DNA from: Ochromonas danica
Taxonomy: Eukaryota; Sar; Chrysophyceae; Chromulinales; Chromulinaceae
Assembly: GCA_015146655.1 (NCBI GenBank)
Contig: VKHL01000023.1
Span: 62,001 to 126,000 of the forward strand
DNA length: 64,000 nt
Direction: 5' to 3'
Part shown: piece by piece, positions 1 through 18,286 of the stretch
Position numbering within the stretch: the first letter of the stretch is position 1
Layout: the number at the start of each line of letters is the position of its first letter
Translations under genes and position numbers: made by a program
Notes under the pieces: generated by a model
Seen by the model: the letters and a program-made list of their open reading frames with translations, nothing else
The model's database searches: none
Told to the model about the DNA's origin: nothing

Positions 1-1237
1 ATATAAGCAACATAGTGGCCTCCTTCCATTGTTGCTCCACGATGTTCCACAACAGATATTAGCTCATATAGACTGGAAGGGGTTGAGCCATCAATGCAGT
101 CAGAGGCAACACAGTCCTTCCCCTAAGTTACACTAACATAAGCCATCCTTCGTGTACACGAGTCACTTAAATAAACAAGGAAACTCACATTCAATATGGT
201 AGCTTTGAGGAAAGGTTTGACGTCCAAATAAGGGGAATAGTCCACCACTTCCATCAACTTCCTGCCATGATCTCCATTGTAAACAAATCTCTTCAGCTAG
301 GACCATTGTAAAAGAATGAATGCAGTGCATTGAGTTGGAAAAGAAAAGCTATTACATATTCTAACCTGGATACATAGTAAAGACGGTATCTCTTCCAAGC
401 GAAGATATTTTTCTGCTAGAGTTCGCCGAGCACAATGACTGCAATCATATCGATTCTCTCCATTTAGTGCCTCCACTCTGTGGATCGCAGCAACAAAACA
501 GGCAATCTCCACAACAGTACAGTACCATAACAACAATACAGATACAGAATATAAACCCTGCCTTCACTTCGCATACATCTCTCCCTCCCTAGCAGTCCTT
601 CCCCTCATCTCTGGTCTTACCTGCAGAAAGCACCCAATGCATCTGATAAACTATGACAGCCATTGATTTCTAGCTCCAGGTCAATGAAAGGTTCTCTGGT
701 ATTGGACAGATGCTGACATTCAAGACATCTGATCGAACTGCAGAGTTGTCCAGTGAAGATTGAGGAGAGTTTGTTAGATTCTGATTTATTGTGTTTTGCT
801 CTCTCTATAGTAATTGAGGAGTCGGGTGGTTCGATTGTACTTTCTACTTCACCTAATGAATTGAGAATGTTAATGAGTAGTTCGTGAGAATCCTCTTGTC
901 GACCACGTTGAAAAGATAATGGACATAATTTGGAGACACAGTTAATAAATGTTTTGGTTTCTTCTTCTAAACATTGATCAACTTTGACAAAGCGAAGAAT
1001 TGATAGGAAATGTTCACTACAGCATCGAAGACATTCCTTTGGAGCTTTCTCACATGTTTGATAATGATTATCAACGATCATCTGCAATAATAATTCATCA
1101 CATGTAGTTAAAGCTTGCATAACCGCATTGATATAACAAGATCGCTTTTGATTAATCAAGCCTATGGGAAGAGATTCCTTCCTTAACTCTTTCCTATAGA
1201 AGTCTATTATGGCAGTGGAGTATGACCTCATTGTCAT
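1..1237 (-). CDS. Ubiquitin-specific protease, copy B (3' end beyond window)
   Basis: Cysteine protease of the USP/UCH (C19) family, which removes ubiquitin from proteins. Exons read from splice sites are 621-1237, 366-477, 189-296 and 1-122, continuing past the window edge; frames join cleanly. The ATG at 1237 is the first in frame. The Cys box (SCYINAVMQAL) keeps the catalytic Cys, and a GRQEDSHELL box follows. Two CxxC pairs (CLEC and CSHC) form the usual zinc finger of the fold. The third exon opens with LKRF, completing the LCIQLKRF strand. The first 60 kDa-typical N-terminal half is quite unlike that of the neighbouring copy A, while everything after about base 797 is nearly identical to it. 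The canonical GNTC of the Cys box is KRSC here, so activity is not certain. Confidence 0.88.
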
Positions 1238-1577
1238 CCCATATGATGATGGAGTGAATATGATTTGATTGTGTTGTCGTCGTCTTCTTCTGATAGGATG
1301 CAGACTATGTGGGGGGACTTGTTGTGAAAGATATGAAGTCTGCTGGTCCCTTGAGATGCCTTGGGAATTGCGCGGGGAGACAATAATACTGGATTAGTGG
1401 CTGGACTACTGCACTAGATTACTATAAAATATTTTAACAACTACAATAGAATGTGAGGAAAATAACTTGCTATTGTTGCAACGTAGAATAAATTGAAACC
1501 AATGAAATATGTACACATGGACAGATAGATAACCCTCGACCAACTATCAATCAGTAAACTGCTTTGAACTGTATCCT

Positions 1578-3991
1578 TTATATCCATCGCTCCCCACCAA
1601 GTCTCTTTGTCTTTTTAGTAGGAGGACTACTAGGTTCGTCCTCGAAAATAATAGCCTTCGCACCGTTCACTAGACCCTGTTCCATATCCAGACCATTCAT
1701 TGCATGAATTAGATTGTGCAGTGTACTAAACAGAGAAATAGTTCTACTCACCTCTATGGAAATCGATAGGGAGCTCTCTTCCTTTCCAGATCCATCGTGC
1801 TTCATGAAGCCATTCGCCGATCTCTTCTTTTTATTCGAGTATGTTAGCTGAGCGAGGTTCACCACAGGCACCATACTCTTCAACAGGGAAAACGTCTCTT
1901 GGGTTGCTGAGCTGATGAGTAAAGAGGTTTGCTTCGTTAGGCCTACACCATTTGACTTTTCCTCGCATTCATGATGATGCTCCTCTTCAAGAGGGTCAGA
2001 GATAGATAAAGACAGACTCTGCTTGACAGAGAGAAAGTCTTCCGATATCGTGGAATGGACCTCTTCACTTTCCCACGGAGAATTCTTGTAAGAGAGATTA
2101 GAAGGTGAACCAAAGAAGTAATCAGAATCACCGTCTGTTGGCACCGAAAGGATCAGTGCATTTCGCTTGCTTATAGTTTGCCAGTGTTCCTCTTGGCCTT
2201 GACTTGGTCTGAGTCCAACTTCGTCATTCATCATGGACTTACAGGGAAGTGTTGGAGGGAAGTGAGAGGAGTTGGGAGGTGAAACATCGCGATGGAAATA
2301 GGCGGCAATCCCTAACGAGGGAAGAAATTCTTCACTGATATCAACTTCGGCAACCGAAGACGAAGAGCTACAGTGATGACCATCGTTATTATAAACAACA
2401 GCATCTTGGTTGTTAACCAAATTCGTGGCACCTCCACTCTTCCCTTCCTCATTCCACATGCAACGCATTTGATCAACAGACAATGATGAAGTATCTTCAA
2501 CAGCCCAAATATTCTTGACATGGGCTTTGGCTAAAACTGGATTATCATCCTGTCCGTAAGGTCTTTGATAATCCAAAGTGGGAGGAACGAACGAGATGCC
2601 ACTGATTGCTTGCGTACTACTGCGATTCTCTCTTTCTCGTGCATAATAGGAAACATCTTCCTCACGAACACAAGAAGTCTTTTCGTACATTAATATATAG
2701 GCCTCTCTGGTTAAAGCGTCTTCCAGAGAAACCATTTGGACGGTGGAATCATCCATAGAATACCACTGTCCATCTCGCTTTATATAAGCAACATAGTGGC
2801 CTCCTTCCATTGTTGCTCCACGATGTTCCACAACAGATATTAGCTCATATAGACTGGAAGGGGTTGAGCCATCAATGCAGTCAGAGGCAACACAGTCCTT
2901 CCCCTAAGTTACACTAACATAAGCCATCCTTCGTGTACACGAGTCACTTAAATAAACAAGGAAACTCACATTCAATATGGTAGCTTTGAGGAAAGGTTTG
3001 ACGTCCAAATAAGGGGAATAGTCCACCACTTCCATCAACTTCCTGCCATGATCTCCATTGTAAACAAATCTCTTCAGCTAGGACCATTGTAAAAGAATGA
3101 ATGCAGTGCATTGAGTTGGAAAAGAAAAGCTATTATCTAACCTGTATACATAGTAAAGATGGTATCTCTTCCAAGCGAAGATACTTTTCTGCTAGAGTTC
3201 GCCGAGCACAATGACTGCAATCATATCGATTTTCTTCGTTTAAGGACTCCACCCTATGGATCACATCAGCACAACAGACATTGACACCCTCTCTTAACAA
3301 CAGCAAAACGGTGCAATAATAAAGCAAGAATACAGATACAGAATGTGAACCCTCTTTCACTTAACAGGCCTTCTCATCTCTGGATCTCTTACCTGCAGAA
3401 AGCACCCAATGCATCTGATAAACTATGACAGCCATTGATTTCTAGCTCCAGGTCAATGAAAGGTTCTCTGGTATTGGACAGATGCTGACATTCAAGACAT
3501 CTGATCGAACTGCAGAGTTGTCCAGTGAAGATTGAGGAGAGTTTGTTAGATTCTGATTTATTGTGTTTCGTTGAGGTGGACTCATGCAGACTGAGTGACT
3601 TCCCACCAATTGCTTGTAAGACATTGACTAAGAATTCATGCACATCTTCTTGTCGTCCCATCTTAAAATGTGTTGGGAATGATTCAAAGATATGATTAGC
3701 GATTACTTGTAGTCCATCTTGTAGTTGATTATCATCATAACTAGATGATCTCAGATCCACTAAGAATTTTAACAGAAGGTACTTATAATGAAAATATGAC
3801 TTCTCTGTATCATTAAGAGAGGAATCTTCTATTTTCAAAGCTTCTATCAGACAGGAAGAATTGGCCAAGGATTGTAAAATCGCATTGATAAAGCAGGTTG
3901 ATCCTAAATTACGTAATCCAATAGGTTTGTTGATAACTTCATTATCGTATTGAGAATAGAAATTATGACAGAATTGATCTATCCATAGCAT
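1578..3991 (-). CDS. Ubiquitin-specific protease, copy A
   Basis: Complete USP/UCH (C19) deubiquitinase of 714 residues. Exons are 3393-3991, 3142-3253, 2970-3077 and 1578-2903; the total is divisible by three and every junction is GT..AG. The start is the first ATG, at 3991. The Cys box ([14 protein letters not shown], Cys33), the [10 protein letters not shown] box, two CxxC zinc pairs, the LCIQLKRF strand (split by intron 2) and the His box ([20 protein letters not shown]) are all present, so it looks catalytically competent. After the His box, which ends with AYILMYEK, comes a Ser-rich tail of about 350 residues with no recognised domain. That tail ends in a basic stretch ([14 protein letters not shown]) that could be a nuclear localisation signal. 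It lies head-to-tail upstream of copy B, with about 340 bases between them. Confidence 0.93.
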
Positions 3992-4207
3992 CCTCTGCAA
4001 CGTTGAAATGGGGATACGAGATGCTTCTTCACTGTCCCTTTGGATTGATTGATGAAATTTGATGACTATTGATATTTGCGTGGGGTAATAAGTGTGGGTT
4101 AACTTAAAACGGTTGTTGTCTTTCCTTGGGTGGGTGTAGGTCTACTTTATTGTGAGAAGAAGACGATGATGATGACAGAGCAGCAGATCACAATCAAAGA
4201 CCAACGA

Positions 4208-4511
4208 TCATGGCTGACAAGAAGAAGATCCTTTCTGACAAAGAAGTTTTTGGTGGTGAAAGTAGAAGAGGTGTGGATCGCTTTCTTCCGAAAATTTGGG
4301 TGGTTATCGCGCTGAAGCCAATGGAGGAAAGCTATCAGCATATGGACGATATGTAGAACCAATTCTCCATGCTACAGAACACACCGGGCGTGCCATTGGG
4401 CATTGGAATGGCAAGGAATGGGCTCGAGCAAGGGATGAGATGAGATGTTTCGGATCTGGTCTTAACCATAACGACAGAAAATGTCAGAATGCCTACAATA
4501 ACCATCCCTAA
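4208..4511 (+). other. Possible small unidentified gene or remnant
   Basis: An ATG at 4208 opens a 48-codon frame (MADKKKILSDKEVFGGESRR...) ending near 4353. An overlapping frame running from about 4266 to 4511 has a protein-like composition (GGYRAEANGGKLSAYGRYVE, later HWNGKEWARARDEM) but no ATG at its start. A one-base slip near 4295 would connect them, so this may be a broken gene, a missed short intron, or chance. I recognise no family. The flanks 4000-4207 and 4512-4836 show nothing clear. Confidence 0.25.
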
Positions 4512-4836
4512 CTTTTTAGTGTTGAAGAATCACTAACTATTTGGAAAATTGACATTAAAGAGCTTAAATTATGATGATGATGATGATTGTTGGAATACTG
4601 TAACTTGCTCTACAATGGATTAGTATTTTACTAAGCTAGTTATGTATTTGCTTACCCGTAGTATGTCATACATGACTGTTGTGATCGTGTGCTGGCTCAC
4701 TGAGCACCGCATTCTTGATTAATAAGTATAAGAGATTACTGATGTAATTCCACAATTTGGTTATTATTTGCACTAACCTTAAAAAGGTTTGACTTTGTTG
4801 ACCGTCAGGTTTACCAACCATGATGATGATAATAAA

Positions 4837-5068
4837 GACTGGAAGGGGTTGAGCCATCAATGGAGTCAGAGCCAACACACTCCTTCCCCTAATTTACACT
4901 AACATAAGCCATCCTTCGTGTACATGAGTCAGTTAAACAAGCAAGGAAACTCGCATTCATTATGGCAGCTTTGAGGAAAGGTCTGATGTCCAAATAAGGA
5001 CAATAGTCCACAAATTCCTTCAGCTTCATGTCATGATCTCGAGATATCCATTATAAAAATATCTCGTT
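4837..5068 (-). pseudogene. Third, decayed USP fragment
   Basis: About 230 bases match positions 2850-3077 of USP copy A (end of exon 3, intron 3, start of exon 4) at clearly lower identity than copies A and B share. The stretch reads as FVDYCPYLD..PFLKAA in the exon 3 part. The donor GTGAGT of intron 3 has become GCGAGT, and no Cys box or zinc-finger exon sits nearby, so it is an old broken copy of the host gene. Confidence 0.8.
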
Positions 5069-5826
5069 ACCTCACCAAAAGTAGTCCGCTCAGACCAAGC
5101 TATGAAGCTACTCACCCCCTCCACTGGGGACATTGCGATGGGGAACCCGACAGCCTCTCCTATTATCCACACAAAGAAGTACCCAAACCCAGATGCAGTC
5201 AGCATTGCTAGAGATAAAGAGAAGCTCGCCCACTATGGGAAACAAAATACGGGAACTGTGGGAAACGCACGACCCTCATTGGGCGTTCACCCAAGGTGTA
5301 CTACACGTTCGAAGCGGAAGCAGCATGCCGCCTTGGCCCTTCTGCCCTGGCTTTCCTTCAGGAAATCTACTGCTCAACGAGGAATCTACCGCTCAAAGTG
5401 AGCTTCTGCTCACCACGAGTTGTCTCTGCCATGGTGAAGGTAAACACAAACCAATCTAAAACCTGCATGAGTTTTATTTCATTAGCCTAATTTATAATGT
5501 ACCGCGGATAGGCGCGAGGAGATATAAGGTATGATTATATATTTTGATCTCCAGAAAGGCGGCAAACTTCAACTTAAAACGACAACAACAGCACGAAAGT
5601 GGGAGGTGTTTTTGAAGATGGCATGTCGTTTTTTCCCTTTGTTCTGTGTTCTTCTGGAAGAACAAGGGCAGCACCAAGCAGCAACGAGTGCAGCAGCACA
5701 GCGAGAGAGAAGAAGAGAACCAACCAAAACAACTTTCTTCTATAACTACTCTACTGACCTACTTACTACTGCTGTTAGATCAGTAGTAAAAGAGTGTGAT
5801 AGATAGAGAGATTGTCACTTGTTTGA
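5069..5826. other. Unassigned stretch upstream of the Mpv17 gene
   Basis: Overlapping open frames of 60-110 codons occur between 5102 and 5490, with a slightly higher GC content than the surroundings. None has a recognisable motif and they contradict each other, so I call no gene. Roughly the last 250 bases are probably the promoter and 5' leader of the gene starting at 5827. Confidence 0.4.
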
Positions 5827-7044
5827 ATGATGATAAGACAAGTTCTTGATTCCTCTTCGAAGATTTTATTTCTTCCTTTTCAGAAATATAATGATGTTCT
5901 TGTACGCTACCCTTTAACAACAAAATCATTAACTAGTGGTATTATGTATGCTGGAGGTGATATTCTAGCACAACATGCTGAACACTATAACAGTCATAAA
6001 GACTCCAAGGATAAAGAAGAAATCCCTCCTCTTGAACTTTCCTATCGACGATGTCTTATCTTCTTTCTTTATGGAACTTTTATTGGAGGTCCAGCTTATC
6101 ATTATTGGTTTAACTATCTTAACGAATTACCTGCTTTGTTATGGAGAATGAAACAAAGTCGTCAACGTGGAAAGATTTTACGTGCTTATGCATTGTTGAA
6201 GTCGCACAATATTGAAGTTAAACTTGATTTATCCAAGTTACCTCAAACTACACCAGTTTCAAAATGGAAAGGAAAAGCAGCTAAGATTTTAGCTGATCAG
6301 CTTATCTTTTCAAGTATCTATACGCTTGTGTTCTTCTTATCCATTGGTATGCTCTCTGGTGCAGCTGATCGTCTAGCATTACATTATGAAGTAGCAGAGA
6401 CAACAACAGCCGGGTTAGAATCTGCTTACTATCATCATAGTCAACATGGTGATGGTAATAGGAATCATCCTGCTGCAATTGCAGCAGCTGCAGCGGTTAA
6501 TACAGATAATGACAAATTGCGTGAAGTAATTGAGAAATTAGCTGAATTTCTGAATGAAGAAGTAGAAGAAGCATCGACAGTGGAGATTACTCGTCGAAGT
6601 TGGAATAAACACCAACAAGTAGTGAGTCCAGTTAGCGAAGAGAAGCAAGAACAGCAACTGCTGCAGGCATCAGAAGATGATCGTCATGGATGTGATGTCT
6701 TCTTGCCTTCACCTTCTTCACTAACTCGTGAAACTCAGGCTTATTTACTTCATGACCTTATCATCAGCTTGCAAACGATTCAAGCATTACGTGTGAATGG
6801 GTTATCTTGGTCAGAAATTTGGCAAAGGACATGGGCACATACGAAAGCTGTCTACTGGACTACTTATCTCACAGATTGTGCTGTCTGGCCTCCTTTACAA
6901 TTGGTCAACTTTACTTTTGTGCCACTAAGGTTCCAGTTTTTATATGTAAACGTAGCTAATCTGGCCTGGAATACATTTCTCTCCTTAATGGCCAACAAAA
7001 ATCATGGAGGAGTAAGTCATGGAGTTGATGATCATGCTGGATGA
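5827..7044 (+). CDS. Mpv17/PMP22-family membrane protein
   Basis: Intronless gene for a 405-residue integral membrane protein of the Mpv17/PMP22 family, whose members sit in the inner mitochondrial or peroxisomal membrane and are thought to form pores. The N-terminal YPLTTKSLTSGIMYAGGDIL matches the family start. The C-terminal signature is clear: TDCAVWPPLQLVNFTFVPL near residue 350, followed by NVANLAWNTFLSLMANK. Family members are usually about 180-250 residues. The excess is a hydrophilic insert at roughly residues 195-310, rich in His, Ala, Gln and Glu, between the second and third membrane regions. Two ATGs (5827 and 5830) are adjacent; the first is used. Substrate and compartment cannot be told from the sequence. 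Confidence 0.92.
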   Translation: MMIRQVLDSSSKILFLPFQKYNDVLVRYPLTTKSLTSGIMYAGGDILAQHAEHYNSHKDSKDKEEIPPLELSYRRCLIFFLYGTFIGGPAYHYWFNYLNELPALLWRMKQSRQRGKILRAYALLKSHNIEVKLDLSKLPQTTPVSKWKGKAAKILADQLIFSSIYTLVFFLSIGMLSGAADRLALHYEVAETTTAGLESAYYHHSQHGDGNRNHPAAIAAAAAVNTDNDKLREVIEKLAEFLNEEVEEASTVEITRRSWNKHQQVVSPVSEEKQEQQLLQASEDDRHGCDVFLPSPSSLTRETQAYLLHDLIISLQTIQALRVNGLSWSEIWQRTWAHTKAVYWTTYLTDCAVWPPLQLVNFTFVPLRFQFLYVNVANLAWNTFLSLMANKNHGGVSHGVDDHAG

Positions 7045-7845
7045 TAATAATACATCATATGCAGAATGTGGTAGAAAGGAAATGATAGGATTTTGATCAC
7101 ATGGAATAGATAGTGTGACTTCAAATGGATTGAGCACTTCATGTTGGAGGTCTCGCCAACAAGAGCAAAGATGCTCACAAGTGTAATTTAGATTCATACT
7201 TGTATTGACAATGCCATTTTCTTGTGGACTTCGATAGTTTAGAGTTATATGTCATGATAGATTATGCCCCCACACAATTGACTTGAACTATGAATGGAGC
7301 TTCTCTCGGTTTATGCCTTGTAGCTTTCTTTCACAAATATGTAACGGCTACAAGCAACAAAAGGCTTGGCAATGAAATATAGTATATCCTGAAGGCTAAC
7401 GTCCACAGTAGCTATGACCTCCATACACAATAGCTATCATCAAAAGACTGTAAAATCGTCAAAAGACGAGAAAAGCAAAAAACAAACGAAAAGCAAAACG
7501 TCTTCCAGCCAGAAGTTCAGAAATCCAGAATACCATGACTTGGAGTCTAGTCTAGACTGTCTGCTGTTGGTGTTGGGGCTGGTCGAGACTTTTTGTTGTT
7601 TGCCAACCCCAACCCGAACCTTGAACAGTGTTGCTTTGTGCTGTACTTATATACCACACATTGATAGTCTATCATCTATTGGAGAATAGAGTAGTAGTCA
7701 CTTGCTGACAAACTGTTATTGAGACTACCAGAGTCTTCTTCTTCTTCTACTTCTATTATTACTTCAGAGTGTGTCAATTCTGTTGTCTTAGCAGTTAGTG
7801 TTCAGAATCCACCTGTTCTACTCCTGATCTTATTTTTGTTATAAA
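7045..7845. other. Intergenic region, no gene supported
   Basis: Contains the 3' flank of the Mpv17 gene and the 5' flank of the channel gene. A 91-codon open frame at 7414-7689 (Lys/Ser-rich, then Cys-rich) shows no family motif and is probably chance. A CTT-rich tract at 7735-7755 is the only simple repeat. Confidence 0.5.
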
Positions 7846-14738
<6,893 letters not shown>

Positions 14739-15782
14739 TAATATTATAATAGTAATTGTAATTGTAGGACTAGGACTGGGACTAGTCTAGGTCTGTAGAG
14801 TCTACGCTAACTGACAACTCTACTATCATGATGATGATGGTGGTGGTAGTAGTAGAGGGTGTTCGAGGGATTGATTGATTGCTATTGCTTCTTGGCTACT
14901 TGTGGGTGGTCTTAGTCGTAGTGGTAGTGGTAGAAGTCATGGTAATAATGTGGTGTAGTCGAGAGTGAGTGTTAGAGTGTGTATTATCCTGGGAGTAGTA
15001 CATTGGAATATACAACGTTGTTTTAGTTTTCTTTTTTTTAATGAGTTATGGTATGTTGAGGAGAGTAGCTTGTTGCTTTGTTCTTACCTCTAGATATCTA
15101 TGTGTATATATACATGTATATGCTATGCATACGTGATGATGTTTTGTTATTGTCTACACAGTGTGTTACTGTAGAGAGGACTGCTGCGAATAAGACGGAA
15201 TATTAATGTAAATCCTCTGAATAATGTGCTTCTCATCAAATGCATCAATATCTGGGGATATATAACTACCTCAAGAAATCATGATACGGGAATAGCTGCA
15301 ACTCCTCTATATACGAACATCACATACACCTGTGTTAGTGTGTATTCGTATTGAATCAGTTTTGCTGTTTGATTGATTCAGATTAACTTAATAAGTCCGC
15401 GCATGTCTTACTGGTAAAAATGGGTAAAAATCAGTTTTACCATACAGCAAAATGTGCCCTAATCATAACAGCTGCGGTATCTGCAATTGGAATGTTATCT
15501 CTAAAAATAATATCACAAATGAAGTGATTTCCTAAAATGGAAAAGAAAAGAAATCGCTTTCAAGGCAATTGTTAAACAAAGTACTAGTAGTAAATTAACA
15601 AGTAACTAAATTACTGCTATAACAAAACTTAATAGACCTGTAGTATAAATCTAATAGTAAACCCAAGAACATGTTCTTGAAAACATCAAAATGATTAAAC
15701 AGAATACGCTCTAAGCATATCACCCACACGATATCTGGAATTGGCACATCATCATCACTGAGCCATCTTAGGTGTTATCAGC
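14739..15782. other. Long intergenic region, no gene
   Basis: Lies between the convergent 3' ends of the channel gene (+) and the glycosyltransferase gene (-). It is AT-rich with short GATGAT and TAGTGG repeats; no open frame with coding character or RNA gene was found. Confidence 0.6.
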
Positions 15783-16739
15783 CTACTCTAAATTGATCAT
15801 GCGATAAAAGAACTTCAACGCATTTGCATATGAGATCGACATATCATGAATAGGGACTTTACATTTGTCTCTGCCGAATTTGCAGATCTTTATGTAAACT
15901 TTAGCTCCACCCACACATTTTGCCATACTTGGACTGTCACAGCCATTACTGTCCATGAAAGCAAAACAATCTGCTAACATCCCTGGCTTTGGGCCATGGA
16001 AATGCAGAATAGCAGTCTTGCTGGAATTCCCCCAATAGGGCTTCCAATTGTAAGTTGCAGGGAGAAGTTCTGCCACGTGAAGCTTGTGTTTGAAATAAGA
16101 AAGTATATAGCCTTGATCATATGCATCGAATTTGAAGTTAGCCTTCTTCCCATGTTTGATGAAACCAGCCATATGCTTTCTCATGGCCTTGATGTTCATG
16201 TAAAGTACGCCAGAATTAGCAATATCCACTTTCGTCATCTCTCCTCCTAATGAGATCACTTTGGGCTTTGGTAACTGATTCAAGTTGAAGGAGGGGTAGA
16301 ATAAGACGTCACAATCTGTGTAAAGAGCATAGTCGAAGTTGATCGTGGACCTCAGAGAATGAGAAAGTGTCTTATTTGCCAACTCGGGCACTATAGTAGG
16401 AATATCCAAACGAAGGAAAGCAGGATGATTGAGAATGGGATACTTCTGAATGACATCTTGATCTACAAATGTCAAGTTACGATGGAGAATGAGGATCTTG
16501 TCAGATTTGGCTATTTTGGTCAGCCAATCGGGTAGAGTCGCAGTTTGACTGCCTCCACTCAAGATAAGCACAGGGTAGAGTTGATCAGAATGCAGCAGCA
16601 ACACAGAGTTTAGTGCAGCTTTGATGAAAGAAAGGTATGAAGTATGAGTAGTTTCTGTGGCCATAAACCACAGAGTCTTTTTCCCAACACACTCTACCAC
16701 AAGATCAAGAATCAAAACAAAGAGCAAAGCCAATTTCAT
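15783..16739 (-). CDS. Secreted GT8-like glycosyltransferase
   Basis: Intronless 318-residue protein with an N-terminal signal peptide (MKLALLFVLILDLVVECVG) and no other membrane segment, so it probably works in the Golgi/ER lumen or is secreted. The nucleotide-sugar-binding DxD motif is present as TDCDVLF (Asp142 and Asp144). NSGVLYMNIKAM and YDQGYILSYF follow, and ILHFHGPKPGM near the C-terminus matches the His-Gly block found in GT8-like (glycogenin/galactosyltransferase-type) enzymes. Several Cys in the last 60 residues suggest disulfides. The sugar and acceptor cannot be told. The start is the first ATG, which directly begins the signal peptide. It diverges from the gene at 17102 across a 362-base intergenic region. 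Confidence 0.85.
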   Translation of the reverse strand: MKLALLFVLILDLVVECVGKKTLWFMATETTHTSYLSFIKAALNSVLLLHSDQLYPVLILSGGSQTATLPDWLTKIAKSDKILILHRNLTFVDQDVIQKYPILNHPAFLRLDIPTIVPELANKTLSHSLRSTINFDYALYTDCDVLFYPSFNLNQLPKPKVISLGGEMTKVDIANSGVLYMNIKAMRKHMAGFIKHGKKANFKFDAYDQGYILSYFKHKLHVAELLPATYNWKPYWGNSSKTAILHFHGPKPGMLADCFAFMDSNGCDSPSMAKCVGGAKVYIKICKFGRDKCKVPIHDMSISYANALKFFYRMINLE

Positions 16740-17101
16740 CTCAACAATAATGATGTCCAGACAGAGGTGTGTGTATCAATGTCAATCCTCTGTTGTTGGT
16801 GGGGGTTGGAGTCACAGTCAGAGTGCCAAATATCCAAATAACTAGTCTGGGTCCCACCAAGCAGCAATGTTGCGGGAAGGGTCAGAGGTGCTGAGAATTG
16901 AATGACCTCTTCTTTCTTTGGTCAACTGATCAAATATAGTCTATTATTATTATTGATTTGTTGAATTAGGCTACCACTGCCACTATACTATTCAACAGTC
17001 CTTTCTATCTACGTCAAGTCATTTGAAGAGATTTTTGACAACTGTTCTAATTTATAATTATTCTGTTCCAATTCCTCCTATTCAGATAATTCTCAGAAGA
17101 G
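16740..17101. promoter_or_regulatory. Divergent promoter region
   Basis: The 362 bases between two outward-facing start codons (16739 minus, 17102 plus) must hold the promoters of both genes. No specific binding motif can be named with confidence. Confidence 0.5.
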
Positions 17102-18286
17102 ATGCCACCTAAAGGTAATAAAGGTAAGAAAAACCAACATGGTAATAACAGTGGAGAGATGGGGAAGAAATCCTCCACTCCCTCTACTTCCCAGCCAGCG
17201 CCTCCTCAAAAACAGACAAACTCCTCCTCTACACCAATTGAACAACAAGTTGAGCCAGAACTCTCCATTCCCGTCAAGCAAAGTGAGCATCAAGATCCCT
17301 CACCTTCTGTAATGGAAGTGCAAGAGCAATTACCAGTAGCACCAGCAGCAGCACAGCAGCAAAAGCAACAACAGGAAGAAGAACAACAAGAAGTGGAGCT
17401 ACCCCTCTCTGTCCCCAAGGAGGAAGAACCAAAGAAGACAGAGGAAGAAGAAACAGAAAAAGTGGTAGTGTCTGATCCTGTGCCAACCGTGTTGAAAGCA
17501 GAGGACCAGGTAGAACAACAGCCTGAGAATACCTCTCAACAGCAGCCAGAGCAGCCTACCTCTGCTGCAAAGGTCAGCACTCCCTCTTCTACCTCCGGGG
17601 TGAAAGCATTCACTGAGACTATTTCAATGACTGAGATTACCTTCCATCCTTCTTCTCAATATCAAGTACCGCAACAGCATATTGAAGGACATCATCATCT
17701 ATCATCTTCTTCTCTTCCTATTGCCAAATCTTCTTCTTTAGAAGATGACTCCCTGATATGGAAGATTGTTACTGATGCGAACCCTTTAGAAGAAGATAGT
17801 GTCGCAGTATTGGATCATCTTATTCATGCAGAGAAGTCTCATGATCAAGGTGGGATGGAAGGTCTCGTGGACATGATAGAGTTCCAGATCATTACTTTCT
17901 CACATCAATTGCATGCCTTCACTCCAATTGTCTTGGAGATTGATGCTATCTCACAATTTCTCAAGAGATGGTTGGCTACTCATACTACTCTTCCATCCTT
18001 AGCATTGACATTGGGTGGTTTATTGTTTCTCGTGTGGGGATTCAGTTGGCAAGTTGGCTTTGCATTAACTTGGCAATGTCTTCGTCTCTATTTCTTGTTG
18101 TTCTTCCTTTGGCCTGTTCGTTTATTCTTTGCTGTAGTTCGAAGACTTGGACTTATTGCAATGCATGCTGTCGATGTGACGTTGGGTGAGCAGAATCTTC
18201 AGATCAATTTAACTCCTCTTTCAGCAGAGACCCCCCTCTCCACCTCTCAGGACAGCACCCAGAGGAAGACCTCTTTTCCTTTCTGA
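17102..18286 (+). CDS. Unknown membrane protein with disordered N-terminus
   Basis: Intronless 394-residue protein that I do not recognise. Residues 1-12 are basic (MPPKGNKGKKNQ). Residues 13-180 are low-complexity, rich in Pro, Gln, Glu and Ser, and probably disordered. From about 215 the sequence becomes well ordered (WKIVTDANPLEEDSVAVLDH), followed by an amphipathic stretch. Two to three hydrophobic segments lie at about 300-355 (LALTLGGLLFLVWGFSWQVG and LYFLLFFLWPVRLFFAVV), then a short polar tail. The layout suggests a tail-anchored or hairpin membrane protein exposing a long cytosolic arm. An ATG at 17102 in an open frame to 18286 gives a simple gene model. Confidence 0.75.
   Translation: MPPKGNKGKKNQHGNNSGEMGKKSSTPSTSQPAPPQKQTNSSSTPIEQQVEPELSIPVKQSEHQDPSPSVMEVQEQLPVAPAAAQQQKQQQEEEQQEVELPLSVPKEEEPKKTEEEETEKVVVSDPVPTVLKAEDQVEQQPENTSQQQPEQPTSAAKVSTPSSTSGVKAFTETISMTEITFHPSSQYQVPQQHIEGHHHLSSSSLPIAKSSSLEDDSLIWKIVTDANPLEEDSVAVLDHLIHAEKSHDQGGMEGLVDMIEFQIITFSHQLHAFTPIVLEIDAISQFLKRWLATHTTLPSLALTLGGLLFLVWGFSWQVGFALTWQCLRLYFLLFFLWPVRLFFAVVRRLGLIAMHAVDVTLGEQNLQINLTPLSAETPLSTSQDSTQRKTSFPF

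Noticed and set aside
7414-7689. 91-codon plus-strand frame
   Set aside because: No family motif, biased to Lys and Ser from AAAG repeats, and it lies in the upstream flank of the channel gene.
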